64,000 bases of DNA from an uncultured Alphaproteobacteria bacterium (lineage in GTDB: Bacteria; Pseudomonadota; Alphaproteobacteria; Caulobacterales; Parvularculaceae): assembly GCA_902826095.1 (NCBI GenBank), contig CADEDN010000003.1, forward strand, positions 124,001 through 188,000. Direction: 5' to 3'. Shown here piece by piece: positions 26,512-36,780 of this stretch. Below the pieces are notes generated by a model, which was not told the DNA's origin, ran no database searches, and saw only the letters and a program-made list of their open reading frames with translations. Position numbers and translations under genes: made by a program. The stretch's first letter is position 1; every line of letters begins with the position of its first letter.

Positions 26512-27351
26512 ATGGCCCTTAGAAAATTCAATCCAACGACCCCTTCGCAGCGCCAATTGGTGCTGGTCGACAGAAGCGAACTCTGGAAGGGCCGTCCTGA
26601 AAAGACGCTGACTGAAGGGTTGTCGTCCGCAGGCGGGCGCAACAATAACGGCCGCATCACCATGCGCCGGCGTGGCGGCGGCGCGAAGAAGCTCTACCGC
26701 ATCATCGATTTCAAGCGTCGCAAATTCGACATCGAGGCGAAGGTCGAGCGCATTGAATATGACCCGAACCGGACAGCCTTTATCGCGCTCGTCAAATATC
26801 TCGACGGCGATCTCGCCTACATCATCGCACCGCAGCGCCTCAAAGTCGGCGACAGGATCATCTCCGGCGAAAAGGTTGACGTGAAGCCCGGCAACGCCAT
26901 GCCGATGAGATCCATTCCTGTCGGCACGATTATCCATAATGTGGAGTTGAAACCCGGCAAAGGTGGCCAGATCGCGCGCTCGGCCGGCAACTACGCCCAG
27001 CTCGTCGGCCGCGACGGCGCGATGGCGCTGATCCGCTTGCAATCGGGCGAAGTTCGGCTCGCGCCAGCGGAATGCATGGCGACGATCGGCGCGGTTTCTA
27101 ACGCCGATCACATGAACGAGACAATCGGCAAGGCCGGCCGCCAGCGGCACAAGGGCAATCGACCGTCCGTTCGCGGCGTCGCCATGAATCCAATCGATCA
27201 CCCGCATGGCGGCGGCGAGGGCAGAACCTCCGGCGGCCGCCATCCGGTGACCCCGTGGGGCAAGCCGACCAAAGGCAGAAAGACGCGCAAAAACAAGCGC
27301 ACGCAGAAGATGATCATTCGCTCGCGCCATGCGCGCAAGAAAGTGAACTAG
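26512..27351 (+). CDS. rplB: 50S ribosomal protein L2
   Basis: A 279-residue protein of normal length. The C-terminal loop [19 protein letters not shown] contains the conserved histidine required for peptidyl-transferase activity and subunit association. GAGGTAGGAG precedes the ATG, ten bases after rplW. Confidence 0.98.
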   Translation: MALRKFNPTTPSQRQLVLVDRSELWKGRPEKTLTEGLSSAGGRNNNGRITMRRRGGGAKKLYRIIDFKRRKFDIEAKVERIEYDPNRTAFIALVKYLDGDLAYIIAPQRLKVGDRIISGEKVDVKPGNAMPMRSIPVGTIIHNVELKPGKGGQIARSAGNYAQLVGRDGAMALIRLQSGEVRLAPAECMATIGAVSNADHMNETIGKAGRQRHKGNRPSVRGVAMNPIDHPHGGGEGRTSGGRHPVTPWGKPTKGRKTRKNKRTQKMIIRSRHARKKVN

Positions 27352-27368
27352 GGGCCAGGAGCTAGAGA

Positions 27369-27647
27369 ATGCCACGTTCAGTCTGGAAAGGTCCGTTTGT
27401 CGATCGCTATCTCCTGAAGAAAGCGGACGATTCTCCGGGCGGCGCGCACAAGGGCGGGATCAAGACCTGGTCGCGCCGATCGACCATTCTGCCGCAATTT
27501 GTCGGCCTCACCTTCAATGTCTACAACGGCAGGAAGTTCGTGCCGGTTCACGTCACGGAAGACATGGTCGGTCACAAGCTCGGCGAATATTCGCCGACGC
27601 GGACCTTTTTCGGCCACGGCTCGGACAAGAAAGTGAAAAAGGCTTAA
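27369..27647 (+). CDS. rpsS: 30S ribosomal protein S19
   Basis: A 92-residue protein with [19 protein letters not shown] and [18 protein letters not shown]19 contacts 23S rRNA in bridge B1 and the A-site tRNA region of the head. CAGGAG lies ahead of the ATG, 17 bases after rplB. Confidence 0.98.
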   Translation: MPRSVWKGPFVDRYLLKKADDSPGGAHKGGIKTWSRRSTILPQFVGLTFNVYNGRKFVPVHVTEDMVGHKLGEYSPTRTFFGHGSDKKVKKA

Positions 27648-27650
27648 GTC

Positions 27651-28031
27651 ATGGGCCAGAAAAAAAATCCGCGACGACTCGCTGAGAATGCCGCAATGGC
27701 GAAGGGCAAGCTGCTGCGCACGTCGCCGCAAAAGCTCAACCTCGTCGCCCAGCTTATTCGCGGCAAAAAAGTCGACCGCGCGCTCGCCGAACTCGAGTTT
27801 TCGCAAAAGCGGATCTCGAAGGCGGTCAAACGCGTCCTCGAAAGCGCGATCGCGAACGCCGAGAACAATCATGATCTCGATATCGACGCGCTGGTCGTCG
27901 ATCAGGCGTTCGTCGGCAAGAACATGGTGTTGAAGCGCTGGACGCCGCGCGGCCGCGGCCGGATGGGTCGGATTTTCAAGCCGTTCTCGGAAATCACCAT
28001 CGTTGTGAAACAAGTTGAGGAGGCCGCATAA
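27651..28031 (+). CDS. rplV: 50S ribosomal protein L22
   Basis: A 126-residue protein with [20 protein letters not shown] and the tunnel-lining hairpin [15 protein letters not shown]. Macrolide-resistance changes occur in that hairpin; the sequence here looks ordinary. It starts three bases after rpsS and its stop overlaps the rpsC start by one base (TAATG). Confidence 0.97.
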   Translation: MGQKKNPRRLAENAAMAKGKLLRTSPQKLNLVAQLIRGKKVDRALAELEFSQKRISKAVKRVLESAIANAENNHDLDIDALVVDQAFVGKNMVLKRWTPRGRGRMGRIFKPFSEITIVVKQVEEAA

Positions 28032-28741
28032 TGGGCCAGAAGGTCAATCCGATCGGTCTGCGCCTCGGCGTCAACCGCACGTGGGACTCGCGCTGGTTCG
28101 CGCCGACCGGCGCTTATGCGGACCTGCTTCACGAAGACATCAAGATACGCGAGTTTCTGACCGAAAGGCTGAAGCAGGCCGGCGTCTCGCGCATCATCAT
28201 CGAGCGTCCGCACAAAAAGTGCCGGGTCACGATCTACACCGCCCGTCCGGGCGTCGTGATCGGCAAGAAGGGCGCCGACATCGAGAAGCTGCGTCTCGAA
28301 CTCCAGCAGCACACGAAGTCAGAGACCGCGCTCAACATCGTCGAAATCCGCAAGCCGGAAATCGACGCGACGCTGGTCGCCGAAAACATCGCGCAGCAGC
28401 TTGAGCGCCGAGTGGCTTTCCGGCGTGCGATGAAGCGCTCGATGCAGACGGCGATGCGCATGGGCGGTCTCGGCATTCGCGTCAACGTTTCGGGCCGCCT
28501 CGGCGGCGCGGAGATTGCGCGCATGGAATGGTACCGCGAGGGGCGGGTGCCGCTCCACACGCTGCGCGCCGACATCGATTACGGAACGGCGACGGCGAGA
28601 ACGCCTTACGGCGCGATCGGCGTCAAGGTCTGGATTTTCAAGGGCGAAATCATGGAGCACGATCCGATGGCGCAGGAAGCGCGCATCGTCGAGTCCCAGA
28701 CCGGCGGCGTCGCGCCCGCGCGCCGGGAGGCGCGCGGATAA
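28031..28741 (+). CDS. rpsC: 30S ribosomal protein S3
   Basis: A 236-residue protein starting [18 protein letters not shown], with the KH-domain GXXG region [13 protein letters not shown] and a C-terminal domain ending in a basic tail. S3 forms part of the mRNA entry tunnel and its helicase site. A tiny 11-codon frame overlaps its stop. Confidence 0.98.
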   Translation: MGQKVNPIGLRLGVNRTWDSRWFAPTGAYADLLHEDIKIREFLTERLKQAGVSRIIIERPHKKCRVTIYTARPGVVIGKKGADIEKLRLELQQHTKSETALNIVEIRKPEIDATLVAENIAQQLERRVAFRRAMKRSMQTAMRMGGLGIRVNVSGRLGGAEIARMEWYREGRVPLHTLRADIDYGTATARTPYGAIGVKVWIFKGEIMEHDPMAQEARIVESQTGGVAPARREARG

Positions 28742-28776
28742 TGTTGAATTTGGCCCGTCGCGAAGCCCGCTCGTAA
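28741..28776 (+). CDS. Possible 11-codon micro-ORF between rpsC and rplP
   Basis: The rpsC stop and a new ATG share a base (TAATG). The frame reads [11 protein letters not shown] and stops at 28774-28776, followed by TAAAGGA. Most S10 clusters place rplP close behind rpsC, but here there are 56 bases. The peptide could be a coupling device or mere chance; no independent evidence of translation exists. Confidence 0.2.
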   Translation: MLNLARREARS

Positions 28777-28797
28777 AGGATTGGTTGGAGAGCTGAC

Positions 28798-29211
28798 ATG
28801 CTGCAGCCCAAACGCACAAAGTACCGCAAGCAGTTCAAAGGCCGCATCTGCGGCAATGCGAAAGGCGGGACGGAACTCAATTTCGGTTCTCACGGCCTCA
28901 AAGCGGTCGAGCCGGAGCGTCTCACCGCGCGGCAGATCGAAGCCTCGCGCCGCGCCATCACGCGCGGCATGAAGCGGGCCGGGCGGCTGTGGATTCGGAT
29001 TTTTCCGGACGTGCCGGTGTCAAAAAAGCCGACGGAGGTCCGAATGGGATCGGGCAAGGGCGCGCCGGAGCTTTGGGTGGCGAAAGTCAAACCCGGCCGC
29101 ATCATGTTCGAGATTGACGGCGTCGCCGACGAGATCGCGCGCGAAGCGCTGATGCTTGGCGCCGCGAAGCTTCCGATCAAGACGCGCATCGTCAAGCGTC
29201 TCGGCGAGTAG
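28798..29211 (+). CDS. rplP: 50S ribosomal protein L16
   Basis: A 137-residue protein starting [16 protein letters not shown], with [20 protein letters not shown] and [20 protein letters not shown]16 organises the A-site tRNA elbow region of the 50S subunit. TTGGAGAG precedes the ATG. Confidence 0.98.
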   Translation: MLQPKRTKYRKQFKGRICGNAKGGTELNFGSHGLKAVEPERLTARQIEASRRAITRGMKRAGRLWIRIFPDVPVSKKPTEVRMGSGKGAPELWVAKVKPGRIMFEIDGVADEIAREALMLGAAKLPIKTRIVKRLGE

Positions 29212-29223
29212 GGATTTAAGGCC

Positions 29224-29418
29224 ATGAAAGCGACACAAGCGCGAGACCTGACCGAAGACCAGCTGAAAGACCGGCTTCTTCAGCTGAAGAAGGAGCAATT
29301 CAATCTGCGGTTCCAGCGGGCTTCGGGCCAGCTCGAAAAGACGGCGCGGATCGGCGAAGTCCGCAAGGACATCGCCCGCATCAAAACCGTGCTGACGCAA
29401 AAGAAGTCGGCGAAATAG
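29224..29418 (+). CDS. rpmC: 50S ribosomal protein L29
   Basis: A 64-residue two-helix protein with [35 protein letters not shown] and [11 protein letters not shown]. It lies at the tunnel exit next to L23. It starts 12 bases after rplP. Confidence 0.97.
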   Translation: MKATQARDLTEDQLKDRLLQLKKEQFNLRFQRASGQLEKTARIGEVRKDIARIKTVLTQKKSAK

Positions 29419-29433
29419 GACGAGGACGGATCA

Positions 29434-29676
29434 ATGCCGAAACGGATTATGCAAGGAACGGTCGTCAGCGACAAGGGCGCGAAAACCGTCGTCGTCAGCG
29501 TCGAGCGCACGTTCAAGCACCCGATGCTGCAAAAGACGTTGAAACGGTCGAAGCGGTTTCACGCCCATGACGAGAAGGACGCCTTCAAGGTCGGCGATCT
29601 CGTGCAGATCCAGGAATGCGCGCCGAAGTCGAAACTGAAACGTTGGGAAGTGATCGGCGTCGGCTCGAAGGGCTGA
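29434..29676 (+). CDS. rpsQ: 30S ribosomal protein S17
   Basis: An 80-residue OB-fold protein starting [20 protein letters not shown] and containing [21 protein letters not shown]. It is a primary binder of 16S rRNA. GAGGACGGATCA is the ribosome site region, 15 bases after rpmC. Confidence 0.97.
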   Translation: MPKRIMQGTVVSDKGAKTVVVSVERTFKHPMLQKTLKRSKRFHAHDEKDAFKVGDLVQIQECAPKSKLKRWEVIGVGSKG

Positions 29677-29724
29677 CGCGGTCAATAGAAAAAGAGGCCG
29701 GACGAAAGTCCGTGGAGGGTCGAC

Positions 29725-30093
29725 ATGATCCAGATGCAGACTAATCTCGACGTCGCCGACAACTCGGGCGCCAAGCGCGTCCAGTGCATCAAGGTGCTCG
29801 GCGGGTCGAAGCGCCGTTATGCGCGCGTCGGCGATATCATCGTCGTCTCGGTGAAAGAGGCGATCCCGCGCGGCCGGGTGAAAAAGGGCCAGGTGATGAA
29901 AGCCGTCGTCGTCCGGACGGCGAAAGACATCAAGCGCAAGGACGGTTCGGTGATCCGTTTCGACCGCAACGCCGCCGTTCTCATCAACAACCAGAAAGAG
30001 CCGATCGGCACCCGCATCTTCGGGCCGGTGACGCGCGAGCTTCGCGCCGCCAACCACATGAAGATCGTCTCGCTCGCGCCGGAGGTCCTGTAA
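29725..30093 (+). CDS. rplN: 50S ribosomal protein L14
   Basis: A 122-residue protein starting [20 protein letters not shown], with the family's [20 protein letters not shown]14 contributes to intersubunit bridges and is the docking site of RsfS. GTGGAGGGTC lies ahead of the ATG. The 48-base gap from rpsQ carries no other feature. Confidence 0.98.
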   Translation: MIQMQTNLDVADNSGAKRVQCIKVLGGSKRRYARVGDIIVVSVKEAIPRGRVKKGQVMKAVVVRTAKDIKRKDGSVIRFDRNAAVLINNQKEPIGTRIFGPVTRELRAANHMKIVSLAPEVL

Positions 30094-30095
30094 TT

Positions 30096-30410
30096 ATGGC
30101 GGCCAAGATCAAGAAGGGCGACAAGATCGTCGTGCTCGCGGGCAAGCATCGCGGCGAGCAGGCCGAAGTCATGCAGGTGTTGCCGAAGGAAGACCGCGTT
30201 CTCGTGAAGGGCGTCAATGTGGTCGCCAAACACGAGAAGCAGACAGCGACGTCGCGCGGCGGCATCTTGCGCGAGGAAGCCCCAATTCACATTTCAAATG
30301 TCGCGCTCGTCGGCAAGGACGGCAAGCGCACGCGCGTCGGCTTCAAGGTCGATGAAAAAGGCAAGAAGGTGCGGATTGAGCGCCGCACAGGTGAGGTCGT
30401 CAATGGCTGA
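30096..30410 (+). CDS. rplX: 50S ribosomal protein L24
   Basis: A 104-residue KOW-domain protein with [19 protein letters not shown] near the N-terminus and [18 protein letters not shown]24 initiates 50S assembly. The ATG at 30096 begins two bases after the rplN stop, while a longer open frame reading through rplN is a shadow. Its end overlaps rplE by eight bases. Confidence 0.97.
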   Translation: MAAKIKKGDKIVVLAGKHRGEQAEVMQVLPKEDRVLVKGVNVVAKHEKQTATSRGGILREEAPIHISNVALVGKDGKRTRVGFKVDEKGKKVRIERRTGEVVNG

Positions 30411-30963
30411 GGCAGAAAAATACGCGCCGCGGCTCAAGAAGCATTACAGCGAAAAGGTGCGCGGCGCCCTGAAAGAGCAGTTTGGCTACAAGAACGCCAT
30501 GATGACGCCACGTCTTGAGAAAATCGTCATCAATATGGGCGTCGGCGACGCCGTCAACGACCGCAAGGCGGTCGATCAGGCGGCGCTGGATCTGGCGAAA
30601 ATCGCCGGCCAGAAGCCGATCATTACCAAAGCGAAGAAGTCGATCGCGAGCTTCAAATTGCGCGACGGCATGGCGGTCGGCTGCAAGGTCACACTGCGCA
30701 AGGACCGGATGTACGAATTTCTTGACCGCCTTGTGACCGTCGCGCTTCCCCGCGTTCGCGACTTCCGCGGCCTGTCGCCGAAGAGCTTCGACGGGCGCGG
30801 CAATTACGCGCTCGGCCTCAAGGAACATATCGTGTTCCCGGAGATCAATTACGACGAGGTCGAGAAAGTGCGCGGCATGGACATCATCGTGTGCACATCG
30901 GCGAAATCGGACGAAGAGGCGCGCGCGCTTCTGGCGGAGTTCAACTTCCCGTTCCGGAAATAG
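30403..30963 (+). CDS. rplE: 50S ribosomal protein L5
   Basis: A 186-residue protein with [36 protein letters not shown] and a C-terminus typical of L5. It binds 5S rRNA. The start ATGGCTGA overlaps the rplX stop, so coupling is likely. rpsN follows after 65 bases, a gap containing a small CCGG-rich hairpin. Confidence 0.97.
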   Translation: MAEAEKYAPRLKKHYSEKVRGALKEQFGYKNAMMTPRLEKIVINMGVGDAVNDRKAVDQAALDLAKIAGQKPIITKAKKSIASFKLRDGMAVGCKVTLRKDRMYEFLDRLVTVALPRVRDFRGLSPKSFDGRGNYALGLKEHIVFPEINYDEVEKVRGMDIIVCTSAKSDEEARALLAEFNFPFRK

Positions 30964-31028
30964 GACGGGGCAAGGGTTTTGGATAGGCAAGGTCCGGCGT
31001 TCCGGAAACCGGCCTAACGGAGGACTGA

Positions 31029-31334
31029 ATGGCTAAGACATCAATGATCGAGCGCGACTTGAAGCGCCGCAAGCTCGCGAAGAGCCACGAATCTCGTCGC
31101 GCCAAGCTCCAGGCGATCATCAAGGACAAGGCGAAGCCCGCCGAAGAGCGGTTTGCGGCGACTTTGAAACTCGCCGAATTGCCGCGCAATTCGTCGAAAA
31201 CCCGCATCCGCAACCGATGCCTCGTGTCCGGCCGCCCTCGCGGCTTCTATCGCAAGCTCAAAATGTCCCGCCTCGCGCTTCGGCAATTCGGGTCCGAGGG
31301 CAAGATTCCCGGCCTCGTCAAGGCGAGCTGGTAA
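31029..31334 (+). CDS. rpsN: 30S ribosomal protein S14, zinc-free type
   Basis: A 101-residue protein of the long, cysteine-poor (C-minus) type: no zinc-binding CxxC pairs are present. It contains [19 protein letters not shown] and [21 protein letters not shown]14 sits in the 30S head. GGAGGACTGA precedes the ATG. Confidence 0.97.
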   Translation: MAKTSMIERDLKRRKLAKSHESRRAKLQAIIKDKAKPAEERFAATLKLAELPRNSSKTRIRNRCLVSGRPRGFYRKLKMSRLALRQFGSEGKIPGLVKASW

Positions 31335-31348
31335 GGAGAATTCCGCAC

Positions 31349-31747
31349 ATGGCGATCAATGATCCTATCGGCGATCTGATCACGCGCATCCGCAACGCGC
31401 AGATGCGCAGGCATCACTCATTGTCTGTTCCGGCGTCGAAGCTGCGCGGCCGCGTCCTCGACGTCCTCGCAGACGAGGGCTATCTCCGCGGCTATTCGCG
31501 GGTCGAGCTGGACGGCAAGAAGCCGGAATTCGAGATCGAGCTCAAATATTTCGAAGGCTCGCCGGTCATCACGCATATCAGGCGCGTGTCCAAACCGGGT
31601 CGGCGCGTCTACTCGTCGGTGTCCGACCTGCCGTCAGTTCGCAACGGGCTCGGCATTTCGGTCGTGTCGACTCCCAAGGGCGTCATGTCGGATACGGCGG
31701 CGCGTGCGGCCAATGTCGGCGGCGAAGTTCTGTTTCAGGTCTACTAG
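31349..31747 (+). CDS. rpsH: 30S ribosomal protein S8
   Basis: A 132-residue protein starting [20 protein letters not shown] and ending with [21 protein letters not shown]8 is a primary 16S binder and in E. coli the repressor of the spc operon. AAGGAG lies before the ATG at 31349; upstream frame extension is rejected because it covers rpsN. Confidence 0.98.
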   Translation: MAINDPIGDLITRIRNAQMRRHHSLSVPASKLRGRVLDVLADEGYLRGYSRVELDGKKPEFEIELKYFEGSPVITHIRRVSKPGRRVYSSVSDLPSVRNGLGISVVSTPKGVMSDTAARAANVGGEVLFQVY

Positions 31748-31771
31748 GACCTATCGAAGGAGACGTGATCA

Positions 31772-32308
31772 ATGTCACGGATTGGTAAAAAGCCGGTGCC
31801 GACGCCGAAAGGCGTGACAGTTTCGGTCGCCGGCCAGACGGTTACGGCGAAAGGCCCGAAAGGCGAACTGAAATTCGTCGTCAACGATCTATGCAAAGTG
31901 GCGCTTGAAGGCGACAGTGTGGCGGTGCAGCCGGTCGACAAGAATTCAAAGGACGCACGCGCTCAATGGGGCATGAGCCGCACGATGATCGCAAATTTGA
32001 TGTCGGGCGTCACCAGCGGCTATACGCGCAAGCTGGAGTTGGTCGGCGTCGGTTATCGGGCGGCGCTCAAGGGAACCGGACTTAATCTGTCGCTCGGCTT
32101 TTCTCACGAAGTCGAGGTGCCGGCGCCGAAAGGCGTCAAATTCGAGACGCCCAAGCCGACGGAGATCATCATTTCCGGCATCGACAAGCAGCTTGTCGGC
32201 GAAACGGCGGCGAAGATCCGCGCGCTGCGTCCGCCGGAGCCCTATCAGGGCAAAGGCGTGCGCTATGAAGGCGAATATATCTTCCGCAAGGAAGGAAAAA
32301 AGAAGTAG
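31772..32308 (+). CDS. rplF: 50S ribosomal protein L6
   Basis: A 178-residue protein of two homologous domains, starting [17 protein letters not shown] and carrying the C-terminal signature [18 protein letters not shown]6 is near the sarcin-ricin loop. GAAGGAGACG precedes the ATG. Confidence 0.98.
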   Translation: MSRIGKKPVPTPKGVTVSVAGQTVTAKGPKGELKFVVNDLCKVALEGDSVAVQPVDKNSKDARAQWGMSRTMIANLMSGVTSGYTRKLELVGVGYRAALKGTGLNLSLGFSHEVEVPAPKGVKFETPKPTEIIISGIDKQLVGETAAKIRALRPPEPYQGKGVRYEGEYIFRKEGKKK

Positions 32309-32315
32309 GCGAATT

Positions 32316-32678
32316 ATGGCGACCAAGGCAGTTCAGAAATCCAAGAGAAAGTTGCGCAACCGATCGAAGATCCGGTCGGTCGCGAACGGCCGGCCGCGCC
32401 TTTCGGTGTTCCGCTCGTCAAAGAATATTTCAGCGCAGATCATCGACGACGCCGCGGGGAAGACGCTTGTCTCCGCTTCCTCGCTCGACAAGGCGGCGAA
32501 AGGCGAATTCGCCAAGGGCGCCGACAAGGCGGCTGCGTCGAAGGTCGGCAAAGCGCTCGCCGAGCGCGCGCTGAAAGCCGGCATCAAGGATGTCGTCTTC
32601 GATCGCGGCGGCTATATGTTTCATGGGCGCATCAAGGCGCTTGCGGACGCGGCTCGTGAAGCCGGGTTGAATTTTTAG
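32316..32678 (+). CDS. rplR: 50S ribosomal protein L18
   Basis: A 120-residue protein with [20 protein letters not shown] and [20 protein letters not shown]. It carries 5S rRNA with L5 and L25. The ATG at 32316 is seven bases after the rplF stop. A rather long Lys/Arg-rich N-terminus is normal for the family. Confidence 0.97.
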   Translation: MATKAVQKSKRKLRNRSKIRSVANGRPRLSVFRSSKNISAQIIDDAAGKTLVSASSLDKAAKGEFAKGADKAAASKVGKALAERALKAGIKDVVFDRGGYMFHGRIKALADAAREAGLNF

Positions 32679-32696
32679 GGTTTCGAGGAGAAACGC

Positions 32697-33305
32697 ATGG
32701 CGCGTGAAGACAGACAGGAACGCGGTGATCGCGGCGATCGCGGAAGGGGCCGCGGCCGCGGGTCCGCCGAGCGCGAAGAGCGCGACGAATTCGTCGATAA
32801 GCTCGTCGCGATCAACCGCGTCGCGAAGGTCGTGAAGGGCGGCAAGAATTTCGGTTTCGCCGCGCTTGTCGTCGTCGGCGATCAGAAAGGCCGCGTCGGC
32901 TACGGCAAAGGAAAAGCGCGCGAAGTGCCCGAGGCGATCCGCAAGGCGTCGCAGGAGGCCAAGCGCAGCCTCGTGCGCATCCCGCTTCGCGAAGGCCGCA
33001 CCCTGCATCATGACGTCGCCGGCCGCTGGGGCGCAGGAAAGGTCGTCCTTCGCGCCGCGCCCCCGGGGACCGGCATCATCGCCGGCGGCCCGATGCGTGC
33101 GGTGTTTGAAACGCTCGGCGTTCACGACGTCGTCGCAAAATCGCTTGGTTCGTCCAATCCCTACAACATGGTGCGAGCGACGATTGACGCGCTCCAGGCG
33201 CAAACGAGCCCGCGCACCATCGCCGCCAAGCGCGGCAAGAAAGTCTCGGAAATACTCGGCAACCGGACGGGCGGCGGCGACCAGTCGACGACCGACGCGG
33301 CCTGA
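32697..33305 (+). CDS. rpsE: 30S ribosomal protein S5
   Basis: A 202-residue protein with the N-terminal DRRD-like arginine-rich extension ([18 protein letters not shown]) typical of many alphaproteobacteria, then the dsRBD core [20 protein letters not shown] and [19 protein letters not shown]5 helps decoding fidelity at the mRNA entry. CGAGGAGAAA precedes the ATG. Confidence 0.97.
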   Translation: MAREDRQERGDRGDRGRGRGRGSAEREERDEFVDKLVAINRVAKVVKGGKNFGFAALVVVGDQKGRVGYGKGKAREVPEAIRKASQEAKRSLVRIPLREGRTLHHDVAGRWGAGKVVLRAAPPGTGIIAGGPMRAVFETLGVHDVVAKSLGSSNPYNMVRATIDALQAQTSPRTIAAKRGKKVSEILGNRTGGGDQSTTDAA

Positions 33306-33326
33306 AACGCGGTAAGGATCTGAACC

Positions 33327-33518
33327 ATGGCCAAAAAGGCGTCAAAGACCTTGAAGGTCCGTCAGACGGCGAGCCCGCAACGTCGCCCCTACGAACAGCG
33401 AGCGACGCTGATCGGCTTGAAGCTCAACAAGATCGGCCGAGAGTCGGTGCTTGAAGACACACCGTCCGTGCGCGGAATGATTTCTAAAGTCGCCCACCTC
33501 GTCGAAGTCGTCGAGTAG
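33327..33518 (+). CDS. rpmD: 50S ribosomal protein L30
   Basis: A 63-residue protein with [20 protein letters not shown] and [20 protein letters not shown]. The position between rpsE and rplO is canonical. AAGGATCTGAACC is before the ATG. Confidence 0.97.
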   Translation: MAKKASKTLKVRQTASPQRRPYEQRATLIGLKLNKIGRESVLEDTPSVRGMISKVAHLVEVVE

Positions 33519-33586
33519 GGCAAATTGCGGGCGAGGCGCCAAGGGCCGGGAGCGGCCGGCGGCGTCGCAAGTCCCAGGGAGCGGAC

Positions 33587-34105
33587 ATGAAACTCAATGA
33601 AATCGCCGATAACAAAGGCGCCCGTTACAAGTTCAAACGCGTCGGGCGCGGCATCGGCTCCGGCAAGGGCAAGACCGCGGGACGGGGCGTCAAAGGTCAG
33701 CTCGCCCGATCCGGCGTCAAAGGCATCCGCCAATTCGAAGGCGGCCAGATGCCGCTTTACATGCGCATGCCCAAGCGCGGCTTTAACAAGCCCAATCGCG
33801 CGCGCTATGCAGAGGTCAATGTCGGCCGCATCCAGACCGCAATCGACGCCGGCAAGCTTGACGCCAAATCGAAGATCGACGCGGCGGCGCTGATCGCGGC
33901 GGGCGTCCTTCGCCGCGCGCAGGACGGCGTCCGTCTCCTCGGCGTCGGCGATTTGAAATCGGCGGTCAACATCGAAGTCGCGTACGCCACAGCGGGCGCG
34001 CGCGCTTGCGTCGAAAAAGCCGGCGGCAGCGTCGCCGCGACGGAGCCGCGCGAGACGGAAGAAAAGTCAGCGCCGAAAAAGGCGTCCAAAAAAGGCGGAA
34101 AATAG
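33587..34105 (+). CDS. rplO: 50S ribosomal protein L15
   Basis: A 172-residue protein with [20 protein letters not shown] and [17 protein letters not shown] near the N-terminus. It has a charged C-terminal extension rich in Lys and Glu. L15 is a late 50S assembly protein. GGGAGCGGAC precedes the ATG. Confidence 0.98.
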   Translation: MKLNEIADNKGARYKFKRVGRGIGSGKGKTAGRGVKGQLARSGVKGIRQFEGGQMPLYMRMPKRGFNKPNRARYAEVNVGRIQTAIDAGKLDAKSKIDAAALIAAGVLRRAQDGVRLLGVGDLKSAVNIEVAYATAGARACVEKAGGSVAATEPRETEEKSAPKKASKKGGK

Positions 34106-34247
34106 TAGCGCGGGCCCCGTTGCGAATGAGCGGCTGGCTCGCCATATCGCACGGACCGCGCGAGGCTGCATACGCCGCGGGTTTGCGTTTTGACATCATT
34201 GCTCTTTGGCCCCATGGCGGCGGCCGGGCGGGGCGGATCGGTCGTTT

Positions 34248-35603
34248 ATGACATCGGCAGCCGAACAGTTTGCGTCAAACATCAACCTTTCCTCCTTCGC
34301 CAAGGCGGAGGAGTTGAAGAAGCGCCTTCTGTTCACGCTTGGCGCGCTCATCGTTTACCGGTTAGGCACCTATATCCCGCTTCCGGGCATCAACCCGGAG
34401 GCGTTCTCCCAGCAATTCCAGTCGCAGACAGGCGGCCTCCTCGGAACGCTCAACATCTTCGCCGGCGGCGCGGTCGAGAGGATGGCGATCTTCGCGCTGA
34501 ACATCATGCCCTACATTTCGGCGTCGATCATCGTTCAGCTGATGACCTCGGTCATTCCTCGACTTGAGAAGCTCAAGAAGGAAGGCGAGCAGGGGCGCCG
34601 GCAGATCAATCAGTACACGCGCTATCTGACGCTCTTTCTCGCGACCTTGCAGGGTTATTTCATCGCCGTGAATCTTCAGAATTCCAGCGGCGGAATTCCG
34701 GTCGTCGCCGAGCCTGGCCCGTTCTTTCTGGTCACGGCCGTCGTCACGCTGGTCGGCGGGGTCATGTTTTTGCTCTGGCTCGGCGAACAGATCACGGCGC
34801 GCGGCATCGGCAACGGGGTGTCGCTGATCATATTCGCCGGCATTGTCGCGGAGCTGCCGCGCGCTGCGGCGGGTCTGCTCGCGCTCGGCCGCGGCACGGC
34901 GGGCGCCCAGTCCTTGCCGATCGGGATCGTCATCCTGGTGATCGTGATGTCGTTCGCGCTGATCACGTTCGTTGTGTTCATGGAGCGTTCGCAGCGCCGC
35001 ATTGTCGTTCAATATCCGCGCCGTCAGGTCGGCATGCGCATGACGCAGGGCGAAAAATCGCATTTGCCGTTGAAACTGAACACCGCCGGCGTGATCCCGC
35101 CGATTTTCGCCTCGTCTTTGCTTTTGTTGCCGGCGACCGCTGCCGGCGCCATCGGCCAGGATTCGCCCGAATGGCTGCAAAATCTGCAGCTCTGGTTCGC
35201 GCCGGGCCGGCCGCTTTATATCGCGCTTTACGGCGTCGGCATTCTTGCATTCACTTTCGTCTACACGTCGGTCGTCTTCAATACGCAAGATGTCGCGGAC
35301 AATCTGAAAAAATATGGCGGGTTCATCCAGGGCTATCGGCCGGGCGCGCGCACCGCGGAACACCTCGATTACATCTTGACCCGTCTCACCGTGATCGGCG
35401 GGCTTTACCTGACTTTTGTCTGTCTGATGCCGGAATTTCTGCGCGCGGGTTATCCGAGCATTCCGGTTTACCTCGGCGGCACGTCGCTTCTGATCGTGGT
35501 GTCGGTGACGCTCGACACGGTCGGTCAGATCCAGGGACATCTTCTCGCGCAGCAATATGAAAGCCTGATCAAGAAATCGAAGCTCCGGGGCGGGAAGAAA
35601 TGA
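34248..35603 (+). CDS. secY: Protein translocase channel subunit SecY
   Basis: A 451-residue integral membrane protein with about ten transmembrane helices, including LGTYIPLPGIN in the plug and loop region near residue 45 and MSFALITFVVFMERSQRRI before the cytoplasmic loop that binds SecA and the ribosome. It forms the SecYEG channel. The ATG at 34248 starts MTSAAEQFASN, as usual for alphaproteobacteria; the ribosome site is weak. adk starts inside its stop codon (ATGA). Confidence 0.98.
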   Translation: MTSAAEQFASNINLSSFAKAEELKKRLLFTLGALIVYRLGTYIPLPGINPEAFSQQFQSQTGGLLGTLNIFAGGAVERMAIFALNIMPYISASIIVQLMTSVIPRLEKLKKEGEQGRRQINQYTRYLTLFLATLQGYFIAVNLQNSSGGIPVVAEPGPFFLVTAVVTLVGGVMFLLWLGEQITARGIGNGVSLIIFAGIVAELPRAAAGLLALGRGTAGAQSLPIGIVILVIVMSFALITFVVFMERSQRRIVVQYPRRQVGMRMTQGEKSHLPLKLNTAGVIPPIFASSLLLLPATAAGAIGQDSPEWLQNLQLWFAPGRPLYIALYGVGILAFTFVYTSVVFNTQDVADNLKKYGGFIQGYRPGARTAEHLDYILTRLTVIGGLYLTFVCLMPEFLRAGYPSIPVYLGGTSLLIVVSVTLDTVGQIQGHLLAQQYESLIKKSKLRGGKK

Positions 35604-36193
35604 TCCTGATCCTGTTGGGGCCGCCGGGCGCCGGCAAAGGCACGCAGGCCGAGCGCATCGTCCAGACACGCCGCATCCCCCAGCTTTCGACCGGCGACAT
35701 GCTGCGCGCCGAAAAGGCGAAGGGCACGCCGCTCGGGAAAAAAGTGCAGGCGATCATGGATCGGGGCGACCTCGTTTCCGATCGGGTGATCGAGGAAATC
35801 GTCACCGAGCGGATTAGGGAGCCTGATTGCAAGCGCGGCTTTATTCTGGACGGCGCCGTCAGGACGGTCGGACAGGCGAAGATGATCGACAGGGTCCTCA
35901 AAAAGCAGAAAAGGGAACTTGACGTCGTCATCGAGATCGAGGTCGACGAGGAAGAACTGGTCAAGCGCCTGAAAAAGCGCGTCGCCGAGACGAAAGCGGC
36001 GGGCAAGCCGGTCCGGGCGGACGACAATGAGGAGACTTTTAGGAAGCGGCAGGCCGTCTACCGGGAGCAGACCGCGCCGTTGATCCCCTATTACAAAAAG
36101 CAGGGGAAACTCCGGTCGGTCGACGGGATGGGGTCAGTCGCTGCGGTCGCGAAGGCGATCGACGCGATTCTGGACGAATTTGCCGCGGAATAG
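35600..36193 (+). CDS. adk: Adenylate kinase with altered FPR motif
   Basis: A 197-residue kinase with P-loop [10 protein letters not shown] at residues 7-16 and a short LID (no zinc-binding cysteines), as in other alphaproteobacterial forms. It interconverts 2 ADP with ATP and AMP. The near-universal motif DGFPRT reads DGAVRT at residues 84-89: Phe86 is Ala and Pro87 is Val, while Arg88, an AMP-binding residue, is kept. Pro87 changes in the E. coli enzyme are known to weaken stability. The overlap with secY by four bases implies coupled translation. Confidence 0.95.
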   Translation: MILILLGPPGAGKGTQAERIVQTRRIPQLSTGDMLRAEKAKGTPLGKKVQAIMDRGDLVSDRVIEEIVTERIREPDCKRGFILDGAVRTVGQAKMIDRVLKKQKRELDVVIEIEVDEEELVKRLKKRVAETKAAGKPVRADDNEETFRKRQAVYREQTAPLIPYYKKQGKLRSVDGMGSVAAVAKAIDAILDEFAAE

Positions 36194-36217
36194 GGTCGAA
36201 TCTTCGCGGGAATGGCA

Positions 36218-36247
36218 TTGACGAAGGGGAGGGTGCGGCTCTATTTA
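36218..36247 (+). promoter_or_regulatory. Predicted promoter of the rpsM-rpsK-rpoA-rplQ unit
   Basis: TTGACG (36218-36223), 18-base spacer, TATTTA (36242-36247), in the 188-base adk-rpsM interval. It yields a leader of about 130 bases before rpsM. This gives the alpha operon its own promoter. Confidence 0.6.
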
Positions 36248-36381
36248 CGCGCCTTCCGCCATTAAGGCGTTCGGCTCGCTCGCCCTGCCGGGACAACCGG
36301 GAAGGGCGCTCGGGCTTTGTTTGGCAGCTGGCGGCAGTCCTTTCGGCCTGCAGGCGGATTGAAGGAAAAGAGGAAGAGCCC

Positions 36382-36765
36382 ATGGCTCGTATAGCAGGCG
36401 TCAACATCCCGACGAACAAGCGCGTCGTCATCGCCCTTCGGTATATTCACGGCATCGGGCCGGCATTGGCGAAAGAGATCTGCGACAAGATCGGCATTCC
36501 GCCGCAGCGGCGCGTCAATGAACTTTCCGACGCGGAGGTTCTGCAGATCCGCGAGACCATCGACGCGAATTACTCGGTCGAAGGCGATCTGCGCCGCGAA
36601 GTCGCGATCAACATCAAGCGCCTGATGGACATGGCCTGTTATCGCGGACTTCGCCATCGCCGCGGTCTGCCGGTTCGCGGGCAACGCACGCACACCAACG
36701 CCAGGACCCGCAAAGGCCCGGCGAAACCGATCGCCGGCAAGAAGCAGGCGACGGCGAAGAAATAA
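36382..36765 (+). CDS. rpsM: 30S ribosomal protein S13
   Basis: A 127-residue protein starting [19 protein letters not shown], with the conserved [20 protein letters not shown] and a basic tail touching P-site tRNA. AGGAAGAGCC lies before the ATG. First gene of the alpha operon. Confidence 0.98.
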   Translation: MARIAGVNIPTNKRVVIALRYIHGIGPALAKEICDKIGIPPQRRVNELSDAEVLQIRETIDANYSVEGDLRREVAINIKRLMDMACYRGLRHRRGLPVRGQRTHTNARTRKGPAKPIAGKKQATAKK

Positions 36766-36780
36766 CAAGGAACGAATTTC

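Noticed and set aside
34190..34195. Perfect TTGACA before secY
   Set aside because: The sequence 17 bases downstream is CATGGC, not a -10 box; secY probably depends on upstream transcription.
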